Assembly (NCBI RefSeq): GCF_004210375.1 | Contig: NW_027467782.1 | Location: 22,733,276 to 22,797,275, forward strand | Length of the DNA: 64,000 bases | DNA from: Tachypleus tridentatus | Taxonomy: Eukaryota > Arthropoda > Merostomata > Xiphosura > Limulidae | Reading direction: 5' to 3' | Part shown: positions 1 to 11,808 of the stretch, piece after piece | How positions within the stretch are numbered: the stretch's first letter is position 1 | Layout: the number at the start of each line of letters is the position of its first letter | Notes under the pieces: model-generated | What the model saw: the letters and a program-made list of their open reading frames with translations, nothing else | Databases searched by the model: none | What the model was told of the DNA's origin: nothing | Translations under genes and position numbers: made by a program

Positions 1-190
1 AACTGACATCTACTTCAGTTGTACAAAATTGTTCTTACTCTACAACATTCTTATATGATGTTGTGTCTATTCACGCAGCTGTACCATTATCCTTACATTC
101 TACTGTGACTGGTTAATACGCTGTACAGTTAAACTTGTTCTGTCACTATAACATCCTTACCTACTAATGTGTTTGGTCAATAAGATATAC

Positions 191-974
191 CAGGGGTCAC
201 CAAACTACGGCTCTCGAGGTCATTTTGTCTGGCCCGCTAGCAGCTAGCCACTTGGAAATAAAATGTGGCATTTCATCAAATGTCCGACTGTCATAACAAA
301 ATAAATCACACCGATTGTCGCTTCAAGCTCGCAAACACAAGACGTTATGATAAAAAGAAACAAGGCTGTTACGCACATATTTAACCAATAGGAAAATTCT
401 TCTTTCGTCCTTGCTGTCCGTTTATTCATATCGAGGCACATATCTGTGAGAGCATTAGGATTTCGAAAACAAGAACAGACTTAACCCTCGTCCTATCGAC
501 TCGTCTTGTAAATTCAGTAGCCGAGGGTTACCGCTTCAGCAAGCTCATATCTCTTATTCGTAACTCGTTCTTAGGTAAGTATCATGGCAAACGTACGTTT
601 CAATATATTTTGTTTGTGCGTTCTTGGACCAGTACAAAACTTTTCTCACAGCGCTCTGTGTTTTTCATTTTCAGATCCTGTTTTTTTTCATCCATCGTTT
701 TGACTGCTTTTGACTCTGAGTGTCATGCTTTCAATGATGAATGGGGAGAAAAGCACTTCTTTGTGGAAACAAGAAAACAGAAAGTTACTTGTGTGATATG
801 CACAGAAAGTGTTGCCATTTTAAAAGAGTATAGTCTTCGACGTCACTATGAAACAAAACATCTATCAACATATTTGAACTTTTCAGGAAAGTTCCATTCT
901 GAGAAATTTGAATCCATGAAACGTGTTTTTTGAATCTCAAAAGAATCTCTTCACGAGAAAGTTTGCTGAAAATG
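191..974 (+). mobile_element. hAT DNA transposon, 5' portion, 3'-truncated by a SINE
   Basis: The copy begins at CAGGGGTCACCAAACT, a hAT-type inverted terminus. The opposite terminus of the family, reading CAGGGTCTCCAAACTT on the complement, is seen at the end of the 40-42 kb copy. A short leader follows, with a likely 100-bp 5' intron (donor AG|GTAAGT at 575, acceptor TTTCAG ending at 674). The start of the transposase follows, with a BED-type zinc finger (CVIC, then RRHYETKH, about 790-870). The frame is broken by an extra T in the run near 927, and the copy is cut off at about 974 where the SINE tail starts. It encodes no complete protein. ZBED5 or GTF2IRD2-like hAT transposases are the nearest relatives I recognise. 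Confidence 0.8.
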
Positions 975-1211
975 GTTTGGTTTTTGGAATTTCACACAAA
1001 GCTACTCGAGGGCTATCTGTGCTAGCCGTCCCTAATTTAGCAGTGTAAGACGAGAGGGAAGACAGCTAGTCATCACCACCCACTGCCATCTCTTGGGCAA
1101 CTCTTTTACCAATGGATAATGGGATCGACCATCACATTATAATTTTCCCATGGCTGAAAGGGCGAGCATGTATGGTGTCACGGGAATTCGAATACGCAAA
1201 CCTCAGATTAC
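975..1211 (-). mobile_element. tRNA-derived SINE (type A), head truncated
   Basis: This is a minus-strand copy of the most common SINE in the window: tail TTTGGTTTTTGG, then the body with ACAAAGCTACTCGAGGGC and CATCACCACCCACTGCC, ending within the B-box side of the tRNA-like head. The outer tRNA part is missing. It abuts the broken hAT element, so the insertion postdates that transposon. Confidence 0.85.
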
Positions 1212-4200
1212 ACATTAATTTTGGCTAACAACTCTGAACTATACGAGTATATTCATTATTCAGATTTGGCAAACTTGATTCTTCATTTTCAGTGGATCCA
1301 TGGCGTCGTTTTACACGAACATTTTGATTTAATGAGTATAATTTAGTCATTATTAATTACTGTTGTGTAGTGTTATGTCTAATTATTGATTAATATTAAG
1401 TGTTTTCTGGTGTTACTTATCAGTATTAAGTGTCATTGATATTACCGTTGAGTTTCGCAACAGGTAATAATTGAGGTTGTTTGTAATAAAATAAAATAGT
1501 GGTACCTTTTCAAATGTGACTTCTGGCATTTTTGAGATGGGCATATACTTTTATGTTACATGATGATGAAGATGCATTTTGTTACTGACTGACATCCATG
1601 TTGATGTTTTCTCATCTGTTGCAAGATACTGCACGTTCTGTACCATGGGTGAGGGGCATGACTCTTTTCAGGTCTCTTTTTGGATGGTTTTGACGTTCCA
1701 AGTTGATCTGTACATGTATTCCTTTGTTTTACAATGTCAAAATTTTGTGTAGAAAAGGGTGTTAAATAATCTTTATAAATGTGACCATATTTTGGCAGCA
1801 TTATTGTTCCAATGACGCCAAACAAGTTATAAATGTCCTTCACTTACATGCCTTTCAACTGCTATTTATATCTGCTATGGTTATTGCAACATTTCTTGAA
1901 GTAATTATTCAGAATTATCTTAGTAAAGTGTATTCAACCCTCTTTATACTCTAAATTTTTGTTTATAATGTACTGAACCCTCAGTTCACTCAGATGTTTG
2001 GTTTATAGTGTACCCAACTTTTTGCAACTAATGGATTTGATGACCCCCATTGGTAACTCTCAGATTAATTGTATAATCTCTGCATTTTAGTTTTATGGAA
2101 ATATTTTTTTTTCTGGTTATGTGTAGAAATGACCATGCTCTTAATTTTACCTGAAAAGATGATCTGAGAAATTTTAAAACATAAATATTATTTGTCTTAA
2201 TTCGAGGCTTTTTCTTATGTGGATGAGTTTGCGTTCCCAAATGTATTTGAAAACGTTATGAGAAAAGTAAATGTCATGAATAAAAACAAATGTACTTTCT
2301 TCTATAAGATTACACACACAGGTGCTGACTTTCACACACATGCAGTTATATCTAATATTTCATTGTTCACCAACAAAATTAGGTTCATGATAAAGTTTAT
2401 TTAGAATTTGTGAAAGCAATTGGTGTATGACAATAGTTTAAAAAAAAAACATCAGTATAATTTGCAAAACGTTTTCCAATTTAAATCTTATAAATTGGAT
2501 GGACTTTGCATGTTAATTCACGGGGATCATATAAATTATTTTTATAAATGTTACTCTACTACTAAATTTCACTTTAACATATATGAATAATTAAGTTGCA
2601 AACTGCATTATATCACAATAACAATGAATCAATTAGTGGTGAATACATTATTTTAAATTACATTATCCTCTATATATTTTCCTTGTTACAACAGTGCACA
2701 TATTACTAAAAGTTGGAATTTCTTAATAAACCACATACATACACAAACAGAAGTTACATAAAAAGAAACAAATCTAATATGTAAGTGGTGCATATATATT
2801 GTACTATGATTAGCATTATATGAATAAGGGGAATTTTCAATTTCATATTATTTATTAATGGAGACATTATTACATCCAGGGTAGCTCTACTGTAAGAAGT
2901 AAAATCTAACACTGATAATTGTTCATTCAGTTTAACTACACTGGATACACTAATTCCACAGTCGTCATAACCTCTCACTAATTTATATAAGTTTGTTCAT
3001 AAATTATTTGAAAAAAAAATCTCAGAACAGACATCTTTTGTGCTTTTAATTGATGTGCAAGAGCTTTTATCTTTCTTTGTCTGTTTGTATAAAGAAAATA
3101 AAACTATTATATATGTCATTGACAGTTTATTACTAGTTTCATTTATAACATACACAAACGAAAAAATATATAAAAAACTGTATGATGCTCTCACAACTCT
3201 GTAAATAACATTTTTCCATAAGTAAAAAAAAATAATTTTATAATAAAAAGAATATTGATCAGGGAATATATGTATATGATGTGATGGTAACAGGAGTGGA
3301 AAAGTGAAATACAAGGAAGATAATAATCACTTTAAAAAACATTTATTACTTCCATGTGGTGCAAAATTTAGTTAAATATAAGTTTATGTTCTTGGATTTT
3401 GCAATGATACTTTTTTGTGGGGATCATGTCATAATACCAGTACACTCATGTCACCAATGCCATTGTGATTTGGAAAGTTGAGGTGTTTGGGATCTGAGGG
3501 TTTTAGGGTGTCATTGCGTACAAGTCAGAGATGTTTACATCTAGTAAAGCAAATAAATAAATAATGCACTCTGATTTAAATTGGCCTTTTACATGAAAGG
3601 TAGAACTGGAGAGATTTGATAAGTTAGTGATATAATCACATCCAAGACAAATAGCTTGTCAACACAGACCAGTTCTGTCAGTTTGTACAAGTGAAGGTGA
3701 TTGATTCTGTCCGTAACTTGGAATGTACTGGACAATCTTTGAAATTCCTTTTACATTTGGGAGAAACTTAAAATGTTGAGAGATGTGTTTTCTCTTGTCA
3801 GTAACGTAATGTTGCATTGGATAGTTCTACTACTCTGTCTAGTTGAAGGAAGGTATGTAAAGACTAAAGGATCTCTGTCACTATGTGGTTTGTCTTTAGA
3901 CCAGAGACAGCTTGCAATGAAGAATGTGGCAAGTTTAGCCTTTTTATTGGTGTTGTTGGGATAATTCTGATGTGTAGAAATAACGAGTAATGTCGTTTGT
4001 AATGTCAGAGTATAGACATCTCAAATGTAGGAATTGACCCTGAAAGGTAGTGTTTGTACAAAGAAGGATAGAAATAATTAAAATGTATATAGAAAGAGCT
4101 CTCAGTGCATTTGTAATGTACGTTAGCAGCAAATGTAGATCTGGAAATGCCAGTAATGATGCCTAAAAAAAGATCTGTATATTTAAGAGACTGAGAAAAA

Positions 4201-4780
4201 ACAAAATGAGATCATCTTTTACAAACCATTCAATGACGATCTCACTCTCTGTTTAAAGAAATTCAACACAAAGAGTATAGAAGAAATTAACAAATCTTGG
4301 TCACAACTTTTAATATGTGTTACTTGTGTTCAACAGGAAGCAATGCTTAGAAGTGGTGGCAACTGTGTGTCTCATGTTTGTTTAGGTTTTGAACCAGCTG
4401 TTTACTATGTCTGAATTTTGTTGAAAATAACTAACGTTTAGTTTTGGTATCAGTTGTTTAACTCCAAGATTGTATAACATGAACCAATGTTTAACCTTAA
4501 AAGAAACTGTTTAACATATTCCTAGACTTTTCAACAGACAACTGTTAATGTTACATCACTTTTAATCTTGATGATAACACAATTTCTGACTTGTTCAACA
4601 GGAACTGATATAGAAATATATAATTTTTAATCCTGTTAACAGATGGATAGGGTTATTTAGTTTGCTTCAACATAGTTTAACAGGAATTAACATAAGAATG
4701 CTAAGCTGTCGTTAACAAACAGTTACAGACACCATTATTTCTTTCGATATGACATACATACAGATTTCTTTTGATCTCTC
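1212..4780. other. AT-rich sequence without a recognised gene
   Basis: Only short reading frames occur here, none with recognisable domains. Many of them change length between the two arms because of homopolymer differences, which argues against coding. Part of 4300-4730 shows recurring CAACAGGAA-like words, possibly a very degenerate tandem repeat, but I could not define a unit. Confidence 0.5.
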
Positions 4781-4849
4781 GCCCATGTGTTTATTTTAGT
4801 ATATGCTATTTCTGGTACATAAATTTGTAATACATATACAAATGTTCAT

Positions 4850-5590
4850 TTTGTAGTATCTCCTAAGGTGCTTTATTTGTACATGTGTGTGCAGGTGCTT
4901 TTTTCTACATGTACATGCAGGTAATGGTTTGATTTATAGATGCATGCACATTTGGTTATTTTTGTACTTGCATACACAGGTATGTAATTTGATATATGTG
5001 AGCTTAGGTGTTTATTGTTACAAAGGCACACACAGATGTGTAAATTGGTACATGCACTCACAGGTAGTTATTTTATAGTTGTTTGCCCAGGTGTTTGTTT
5101 GTGCATGTTGGCACATGGACGTTTAAATGTTTATTCTAGCACATTTGCACACAGATATGCAAATTGGTTAATGCACGCACACGAACTTACCTTCGTAGAC
5201 GCACGTGCAAGTGCATAATTTGTAAACGCGGGAACAGGTGCTTATTTTCATACGTGCCATTGCTAGTGTTTATTTTGTAGTTGTGCGTATAAATTATTTT
5301 ATCAATTCTCGTGCAGATCCAGAAATTCGTAGAGGAACATGCAGGTGCTTATTTTGTTCATGTGCTTGTAGGTGTTGATTTTGTAGTTGTACACACATAT
5401 GTGCTGTGCTTTTTTCTCGTGTATGCCAGCGATTTTAATAAATTGTTAGATGTGCTGAAAGGTGTTGAATTTATTTTATGCGCCTGTAGATTCATATTTA
5501 CTTACATTTGTACAAAATTAGTAAATTGGAAAAAAAGGTTGCTGGTGTTGTAATTCTTAGATGCGTGTATAGGTGCTTATATTTTCATAT
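4850..5590. repeat. Degenerate ~28-bp minisatellite, left arm
   Basis: Roughly two dozen variants of a unit close to AGGTGCTTATTTTGTACATG plus a GTGCACGC-like end follow one another, with variable spacing. The CA/TG-rich alternation produces several long but meaningless reading frames on both strands. No transposon termini are visible. The right-arm counterpart is at 28500-29240. Confidence 0.7.
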
Positions 5591-5600
5591 AAGAAGGCAA

Positions 5601-6055
5601 GTAGTGTGCTGGAAGTGTAGACGTAGCCGTTGCGAAAAGTGCCCAGGCGGTTGGCGGCGGGTCCTTCGATTCGACGTTCCTAGAGGATCGCGTCGGCATT
5701 TCGATCACCTGGTGCCGCCGACTACTCGCAGTGGCGTCAGGACACCTCGAACAGAGTCGAAGACAGAATACCAGCGAGCGGGAAATTCGATCACCCGCGC
5801 CCACCGCCTACCGACTGGGATATCCATTTTCGGTCTATTTCGTGCTTGTGTGGACTCGTAGTAGCCTGCGACGGTGTGTTGGAAGTCTAGACGTAGCCGT
5901 TGCGAAAAGTGTCCGGGTGGTTAGCGGCGGATCCTTTGATTCGACGTTCCTAGAAGATCGTGTCGGCTTTTCGATCACCTGGTGCCACCTACAACCTGCA
6001 GTGGCCTCAGAACACCTCGAACAGAGTCGAAAACCGAAGACCAGCGATCTAACTT
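5601..6055. repeat. GC-rich 270-bp direct duplication, left arm
   Basis: A block beginning near 5605 recurs 270 bp later near 5875. Both copies contain GACGTAGCCGTTGCGAAAAG, ATTCGACGTTCCTAGA and CACCTCGAACAGAGTCGAA. The offset is a multiple of three, so both copies stay in the same frame within open frames (5508-5861 and 5731-6063). It is strikingly GC- and CpG-rich beside the surrounding AT-rich DNA. The second copy breaks off into the 56-bp satellite. I do not recognise the encoded residues. It could be a satellite monomer pair, a fragment of a mobile element or a small CpG-rich element. Confidence 0.75.
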
Positions 6056-7955
6056 ATCCTTAGTTGTTGTTCATCCTTTACTATATATTTCAATCTGTGA
6101 GGTTCTAACTGATCTTTAGTTGGTGTTCATCCTGTATTACATATCTCACTCTACCAGGCTCTAACTGATCCTTAACTGTTGTTCATCCTATACGACATAT
6201 CTACATTTACCAGGTTCTAACTGATCCTTAGTTGCTGTTTATCTTGTGCTGCATATCTCAATCTACCAGGTTCTAACTGATCCTTAGTTGTTTATCTTCT
6301 ACTACATATCTCTATCTACCAGGTTCTAACAGATCTTTAGTTGTTGTTCATGCTGTATTACATATCTGAATCTATCAGGTTCAAACTGATACTTACGTAT
6401 TTTCCGCCTAATAAGCCGAATTTCTGGCCCTAAATTTTGGACCTGATTTTTGGGGGTCGGCTTATTGGCCGATCACTCCTTTCGGAAATTTCTTCTTCTT
6501 AGGAAATGTTTTTCTTTTGAAAATTACCATAGGCGGTAATTTTGTCCCATCAGCAAAGCACGTTAAGACTACAGTGAAACGTTGTTTCTGGAATTTCATT
6601 GGTTACCTAATTACAGTGAGTGGAGCCAATAACGAATGACATATTGATTCCATCTCTGTCTCAATACGACACGTTCTGCTTTACTACAGAACGCCAATGA
6701 TCACACACAACATGCATGCTGACGCTGAAACGAGACTAAGAAATCATTTTGAAGAAACTTGTCACTTCTTAAAAATGGCTTCGGCTTATTGGGCGGTAAT
6801 AAGCAAAAACCCTCATTTTCAGAGCTGAAAATTGGCCTCGGCTTATTAACCGGCAAATACGGTAGCTGTTGTTCTTCCTAAGCTACATATCTACATCTAC
6901 CAGGTTCTAACTGATCCTTAGTTGTTGTTCATCCTGTATTACATATCTACATCAACAAGGTTCTAACTGATCGTTAGTTGTTATTCATCCTGTACTACAT
7001 ATCTCAATCTACAAGGTTTTAACTGATTTTTAGCAGTTGTTTATCCTGTACTTCAAATATCAATCTACCAGTTTGTAACTGATTCTGAGCTGTTGTTCAT
7101 CCTGTATTACATATTTACATCTACCAGGTTATAACTGATCTTTAGTTGTTGTTTATCATGCACTACATATCTCAATCTACCACGTTGAAACTAATTTTTA
7201 GTTGGTGTTCATCCTGTATTACATATCTACATCTACCAGGTTCTAACTGATACTTAGCTGTTGTTTATTTTGTGCTTCATATCTCAATCTACCAGGTTCT
7301 AGCTGATCCTTAGTTGTTGTTTATCATGCACTACATATCTCAATCTATCAAGTTCTAACTGATTCTTTGTTGTTGTTCATTCTGTACCACATATCTCAAT
7401 CTACCAGGTTTTAACTGATCCTTAGTTGTTGTACATGCTGTACTTCATGTATAATCTGGTTTCAACAGTTTTAACATCATAGTAATGTTTTCTCGGTTAC
7501 CGCCACATAATAATGACAACGCAAATAATGTACGCTAGATTAGTTGTTCATTCTCTACGTCATACATTAATCTATGAGGTTCTAGCTCATTCTTAGCTGT
7601 TGTTCATCCTGTGCTATATATCTCAATCTACCAGGTTCTAACTGATCTTCAGTTATTGTTCATGCTGCATTACATATCTGAATCTATCAGGTTCAAACTG
7701 ATACTTAGCTATTTTTCATCCTGTACTACATATCTACATCTACCAGATTCTAACTAATCCTTAGTTGTTGTTCATTCTTTACTCAATATCTCAATCTACA
7801 AGGTTCTATCTGATCCTTAGCTGTTGTTCATCCTGTACCACATATCTACATCTACCAGGTTCTAACTGAGCCTTAGTTGTTGTTCATTGTGTACTACATG
7901 TCTACATATATCAGATTCTAACTGATCCTCAGCTGTTGTTGATTCTGTAATACAT
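6056..7955. repeat. 56-bp satellite array, left arm
   Basis: About two dozen tandem copies of a unit near 56 bp contain GGTTCTAACTGATCCTTAGT, TGTTGTTCATCCTGTACTAC and ATATCTCAATCTACCA. Copies differ by several substitutions and small indels. The array is interrupted by a MITE (6396-6862) and by a non-repeat stretch at about 7450-7550. It borders the GC-rich duplication on one side and a LINE relic on the other. Confidence 0.9.
6396..6862. mobile_element. Non-autonomous DNA transposon (MITE) in the satellite
   Basis: The 467-bp insertion is bounded by near-identical inverted termini, CGTATTTTCCGCCTAATAAG and the complement of the other end, CCGTATTTGCCGGTTAATAA. The host satellite word CTTAGCTG is split as CTTA and TAGCTG, giving a TA target duplication (6394-6395 and 6863-6864). 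Subterminal AATAAGCCGA words recur inside. No coding capacity is seen. TA duplication suggests mobilisation by a Tc1/mariner-like or other TA-targeting transposase, which is inference. Confidence 0.8.
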
Positions 7956-7984
7956 TATTAGAAGATTAGAAGTTGGCTAATAGT

Positions 7985-8928
7985 AGTTCAGTATTTAAAT
8001 GAAATGATGACCATTGTCCAGACAGTTATAGGCCATTTAATATTACATCAGTAGTTGGATAGGTTTGGAAAAGTATGATTTAAGATGTATTGCAGCATTA
8101 CTTAAAGCAGTTTGATATCAGTGTCATAGAGCCAACATGATTTCAATAAGGGAAAGTATTTCATTTCAATGAGAGACTTACTTGAAGAAAAATGTATTCT
8201 CAAGATGGTTGGTATGGGTATTAAAACTTTAATTGAAATTAAGTATAGATACCCTAAGAAGGGTGAAATGTTGTTGTGTATTTTAATTGAAGAAAAAGTC
8301 TTTTTTAAAAATCTTCTGATCTTCTTAGAAGATGTTACTGTAAGAGGTGATGAAAGAAATTTGAATTTGGTTTTCCTTGATTTTCAGAAAATATTTGATA
8401 AAGTACCTCATAAAAGACTGGTAAGAAAAATTAAATCTGTGGGTGTGAGGAAAATGTTATTAAACTGAAAATAAAACTGTCATGTGTGTGGAAAGTAGAA
8501 AATAGTAATAAAGAGAGTTAGGTCTGGCTGTGTGGTAGTTACAAGTGATGTGCTTCTAGGCTATGTGCTGGGTCCTCAGCTGTTTATGACTGGAATTAAT
8601 GATATTGATTCTGGAAAGACTAATAATTGTTTACAGATAATATTAATGTTTTTGGGTTGGCTACCTTTATCAAAGGTGCTGCAGATTTAGATAATTTAAT
8701 TAATTGAGTCAGTATGTAACAGATAACGTTTAATTATTCAAAATTAAGATGATGCATGTAGATTTTCATTAAAAACTGTGGTTGAAGAAAAAGATCTTGG
8801 TGTTGTAATCACAAAATCACTGAAGTCATTTAAACAGTGTATTGTAGTCAGCAGTAAAGCTGATAATTTTGGGTAGCATCTGTAGAAATATTGAATATAT
8901 GATAAGAGATATTGTTTAACTGTATAAA
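7985..8928 (+). mobile_element. Non-LTR retrotransposon relic, reverse transcriptase (left arm)
   Basis: Plus-strand translation gives degenerate reverse-transcriptase segments in order: CPDSYRPFNITSVVG (about 8010-8055), a long open piece at 8169-8468 containing LVFLDFQKIFDKVPHKRL, a decayed VLGPQLF...INDID segment (about 8560-8610), and EEKDLGVVITKSLKSFKQC (about 8785-8840). These are characteristic of animal LINE ORF2 of the CR1/Jockey-like group. Several stops and missing catalytic stretches show it is dead. It is cut by the scaffold gap. The right-arm copy continues into the next domain. Confidence 0.85.
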
Positions 8929-9428
8929 NNNNNNNNNNNNNNNNNNNNNNNNNNNNNNNNNNNNNNNNNNNNNNNNNNNNNNNNNNNNNNNNNNNNNNNN
9001 NNNNNNNNNNNNNNNNNNNNNNNNNNNNNNNNNNNNNNNNNNNNNNNNNNNNNNNNNNNNNNNNNNNNNNNNNNNNNNNNNNNNNNNNNNNNNNNNNNNN
9101 NNNNNNNNNNNNNNNNNNNNNNNNNNNNNNNNNNNNNNNNNNNNNNNNNNNNNNNNNNNNNNNNNNNNNNNNNNNNNNNNNNNNNNNNNNNNNNNNNNNN
9201 NNNNNNNNNNNNNNNNNNNNNNNNNNNNNNNNNNNNNNNNNNNNNNNNNNNNNNNNNNNNNNNNNNNNNNNNNNNNNNNNNNNNNNNNNNNNNNNNNNNN
9301 NNNNNNNNNNNNNNNNNNNNNNNNNNNNNNNNNNNNNNNNNNNNNNNNNNNNNNNNNNNNNNNNNNNNNNNNNNNNNNNNNNNNNNNNNNNNNNNNNNNN
9401 NNNNNNNNNNNNNNNNNNNNNNNNNNNN
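8929..9428. other. Assembly gap of 500 N
   Basis: Exactly 500 undetermined bases, a conventional fixed-size scaffolding gap rather than a measured length. Any reading frame crossing it is an artefact. LINE-derived sequence in the same orientation lies on both sides, and the left side is also the end of the inverted-repeat arm. Confidence 0.99.
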
Positions 9429-11130
9429 AAAAGCATAAGAAATTTAAAGTTGTTAGTAGTATAGAAAATCAACAAGAAAGTTAGTCAAACAGGAAATAAG
9501 GACATCCAAAAATATATGTGAAAAAATCAACTGAAAATGAATTATCAATAAGTAATTTAAAAGTACATGAGGAGTAAAACATATTAGGATGGAGATAGGT
9601 CTCTTGAGAATGACAAAAGAAGTCTTGGATCTGATAATCATGAATTGGCTACGTTATTATGTTTTTTTTTGTTTTTTTTTAGTGTTTCAGAATAAACACT
9701 TAATCAGTGTTCTTCATCTGAACAATTGATAGATAAAACTGAAGTTGAAGAAGATAATTGCATAAATTCTGAGCTTGTTAAAATTAAGAAGTTAAGGCTC
9801 ATGGGCAAGATAATATTTCCCTCAGGGTTTTGAAGAATTGGATGTCTGAGCCATTTGGTACTATTGTTTTTGTAAGTTCTTGACTAGTCAACAAGGATTA
9901 ATGAATTCCGAATTACCTAATATCATTCATATCTTCAAGGGAAGTGATAGCAGTTATACCAGTATTTATAGGCTTATTAATCTCACTTAAATTGTGGAAA
10001 AAGTTTTTGAAAGTCTGAAAGAAGATGCTTTCTGAAGTAATTTAACAAAGTTTAAAATTTTATTGAAAAGTCAACTCTAGGGGGAAATATTGCCCTAGGA
10101 ATCTTTTAACATTCTTTGAAAAGGTCATTGCTTATGTAGATGAGGGTAGAAGTACAGATTTGTTATATCTGGATTCTTGAAAATCATTTGACAAGGTGAC
10201 ACATAAAATGCTGGAAAAATTCTTTGACTGTGAATAATAAGTTAATTGAGAAGAAAAGAGGTTAGATATTAGAAGTGGAGTATCTCAGGGCTCAGTCTTG
10301 GGATCTTTGCTTCTTTTTATTTACAACAAGATACAAATGAAGGAACACAATAAATTACTTTTAATATTATAGATATACTAAAATGTATTGCTAACTGTGA
10401 AGAGAATGCTACTGCTTTACAAATGGATTTATCATGTAGAGAGTTCTAGAACTAAATGGCAAATTGGCTTAAATTATAACAAATGTAAGATAATGCATAT
10501 GGTTTACCAGAATTTAATCTATATGTACAAGTTGGATGATAATCACTTTAACAATGTCATAAAAGAAGTGTTCTTAGTGAAATAGTTGATTGGTCCCTAA
10601 AACTAAAGCAGTGTGCTGTTGCTAGTGGTATAGAGGAAAGAGATTTTCAGGTTATGTCTTCAGAAATATTGAACACAAGTCTAAAGAAGTTACAATTTCT
10701 TTGTATAGGTTATGGTTAGGCTGCATTTGGAATATTTTGTTCAGTCTTGGCCTCATTACTTCAAGAAAGACCTTGAATTGTTGGAAGGGATTCAGAAGAG
10801 GGTTATAAGTGTGGTATCTGGGATGGTTGTCTTATAAGAAGGGATAAAAACTATCCTATTGTTTTCACTTGAAAAAAGAGAAACATTTGGATTAAATCTG
10901 ATGGCAGTGTTCAAGATTGTAATAGGAATTAATAGTTTTGATGCATTTTTTTTCATATTTAACAGTTAAAGTACAAGAACTAGGGGACAAAATTATAAAT
11001 TTTGGCAGGGTAGGAGTCATCTTCAGTTAAGTCCAATTTTATTTTTCATAGAGGATGGTTGGTCTTGGCTATGGGTTACCTTCTGGTGTTCTGGATACAG
11101 TAAATATAAGCCAGTTTAAAAAAAAAAAGC
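9429..11130 (+). mobile_element. Non-LTR retrotransposon relic, ORF2
   Basis: The sequence decodes, with many frameshifts and stops, as LINE ORF2: a linker after the endonuclease (9429-9600), SDNHELATLLCFFF-like text (about 9625-9665), a degenerate relic of the K-APG-D-I-S-P-RVLK region (about 9785-9830), ELPNIIHIFKGSDSSYTSIY with RLINLT (about 9910-9985), a D-FDKV-HK-L segment (about 10165-10215), DIRSGVSQGSVLGSLLLFIY (about 10270-10325), a KCKIMHM segment (about 10480-10500) and VRLHLEYFVQSWPHYFKKD (about 10715-10775). It ends near an A-rich stretch at about 11130. The 5' part is lost in the gap. It is an old, inactive copy. Confidence 0.85.
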
Positions 11131-11200
11131 TTTAAGTGTTGTTTTATGTATTTGTTTATTGATAAATAGTTTTAGTTTATTTTAGACAACAGAACTGAGA

Positions 11201-11467
11201 TGTTTTTGTTGTTTTCTAATTTCAAACAAAGCTACACATCTGTGCTAGTTGTTTATAATTTAACAGTATATACTAGATAAAAGGCAGCTAGTTATCACCA
11301 CACTCCACTAATTCTTGGGCTACTCTTTTATTGATAAATAGTGAGATTTACTGTCACATTATAATGCTCACACATAAAATTGTGCACATATTTCATGTAA
11401 TGGGATTTGAACCCTCATTCCTTAAATCATGAGTTGAGTGTCAAACCACATGGCCATGTTGGCCCTA
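11201..11467 (-). mobile_element. Old tRNA-derived SINE (type A)
   Basis: A full-length but heavily decayed minus-strand copy, with a recognisable body (CAAAGCTACA, GGCAGCTAGTTATCACCA, TTCTTGGGCTACTCTTTTA), a B-box-like GGGATTTGAACCCTCA and a terminal ATGGCCATGTTGGCCC head. Most CpG positions present in young copies have changed to TG or CA, which indicates age. Confidence 0.85.
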
Positions 11468-11808
11468 AGTGAAGATAAACCAATAGGTTTCATACTGTCT
11501 CAAAACATGTTTATTTCTGAGAGTAACAATACAAACTGAAAAATAATATGCCTCTCAATAGATCTGTGTAATATTCTACAGTATAATGTTTGGATGGTTT
11601 ACGGTTTATTTCTGAGAAAATGATTGAGAAACAATTACAGTTGTGTTAGAAAATATAATGAGATTAGTAATAATATATTATGCAATTATAATGGCTTTCC
11701 AGTATATTTTTCTGTACTTCCACTGTGCTGTCTTCCTTTATTAATGCTTATGAAGTTCTGAAAACAAGTTGAGTTTGTCCTTTAGGTCTAAAACTAGAAA
11801 CCAACCAG

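Larger units (their letters stand above)
1..8928. repeat. Left arm of a ~9 kb inverted repeat
   Basis: The first bases are the reverse complement of the bases ending at 34094, and the bases just before the N gap are the reverse complement of those starting at 25015. Every landmark in between recurs in opposite order and orientation: hAT fragment, SINE, 28-bp minisatellite, GC-rich duplication, 56-bp satellite, MITE and LINE. The arms are nearly identical but not perfect. There are single substitutions (for example near 8347 and in the short reading frame at 3773-3964) and homopolymer length differences (near 927, 2440 and 3225). The match reaches the first base of the window, so the repeat may continue to the left. 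It is either a real inverted duplication or an alternative haplotype scaffolded in inverse orientation. Confidence 0.95.

Noticed and set aside
4873-5218. Overlapping cysteine-rich open frames on both strands
   Set aside because: They come from the CA/TG-rich minisatellite and have no start context, splice sites or domain.
5508-6063. Arginine-rich open frames in the GC-rich block as a gene
   Set aside because: The frame differs between the two arms because of a one-base run difference, and there is no recognised domain.
6056-7955. CRISPR-like regular repeats
   Set aside because: Units of 56 bp are contiguous and divergent with no unique spacers; the genome is animal.
8744-9484. Long open frames crossing the N gap on both strands
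   Set aside because: They are open only because undetermined bases contain no stop codon.
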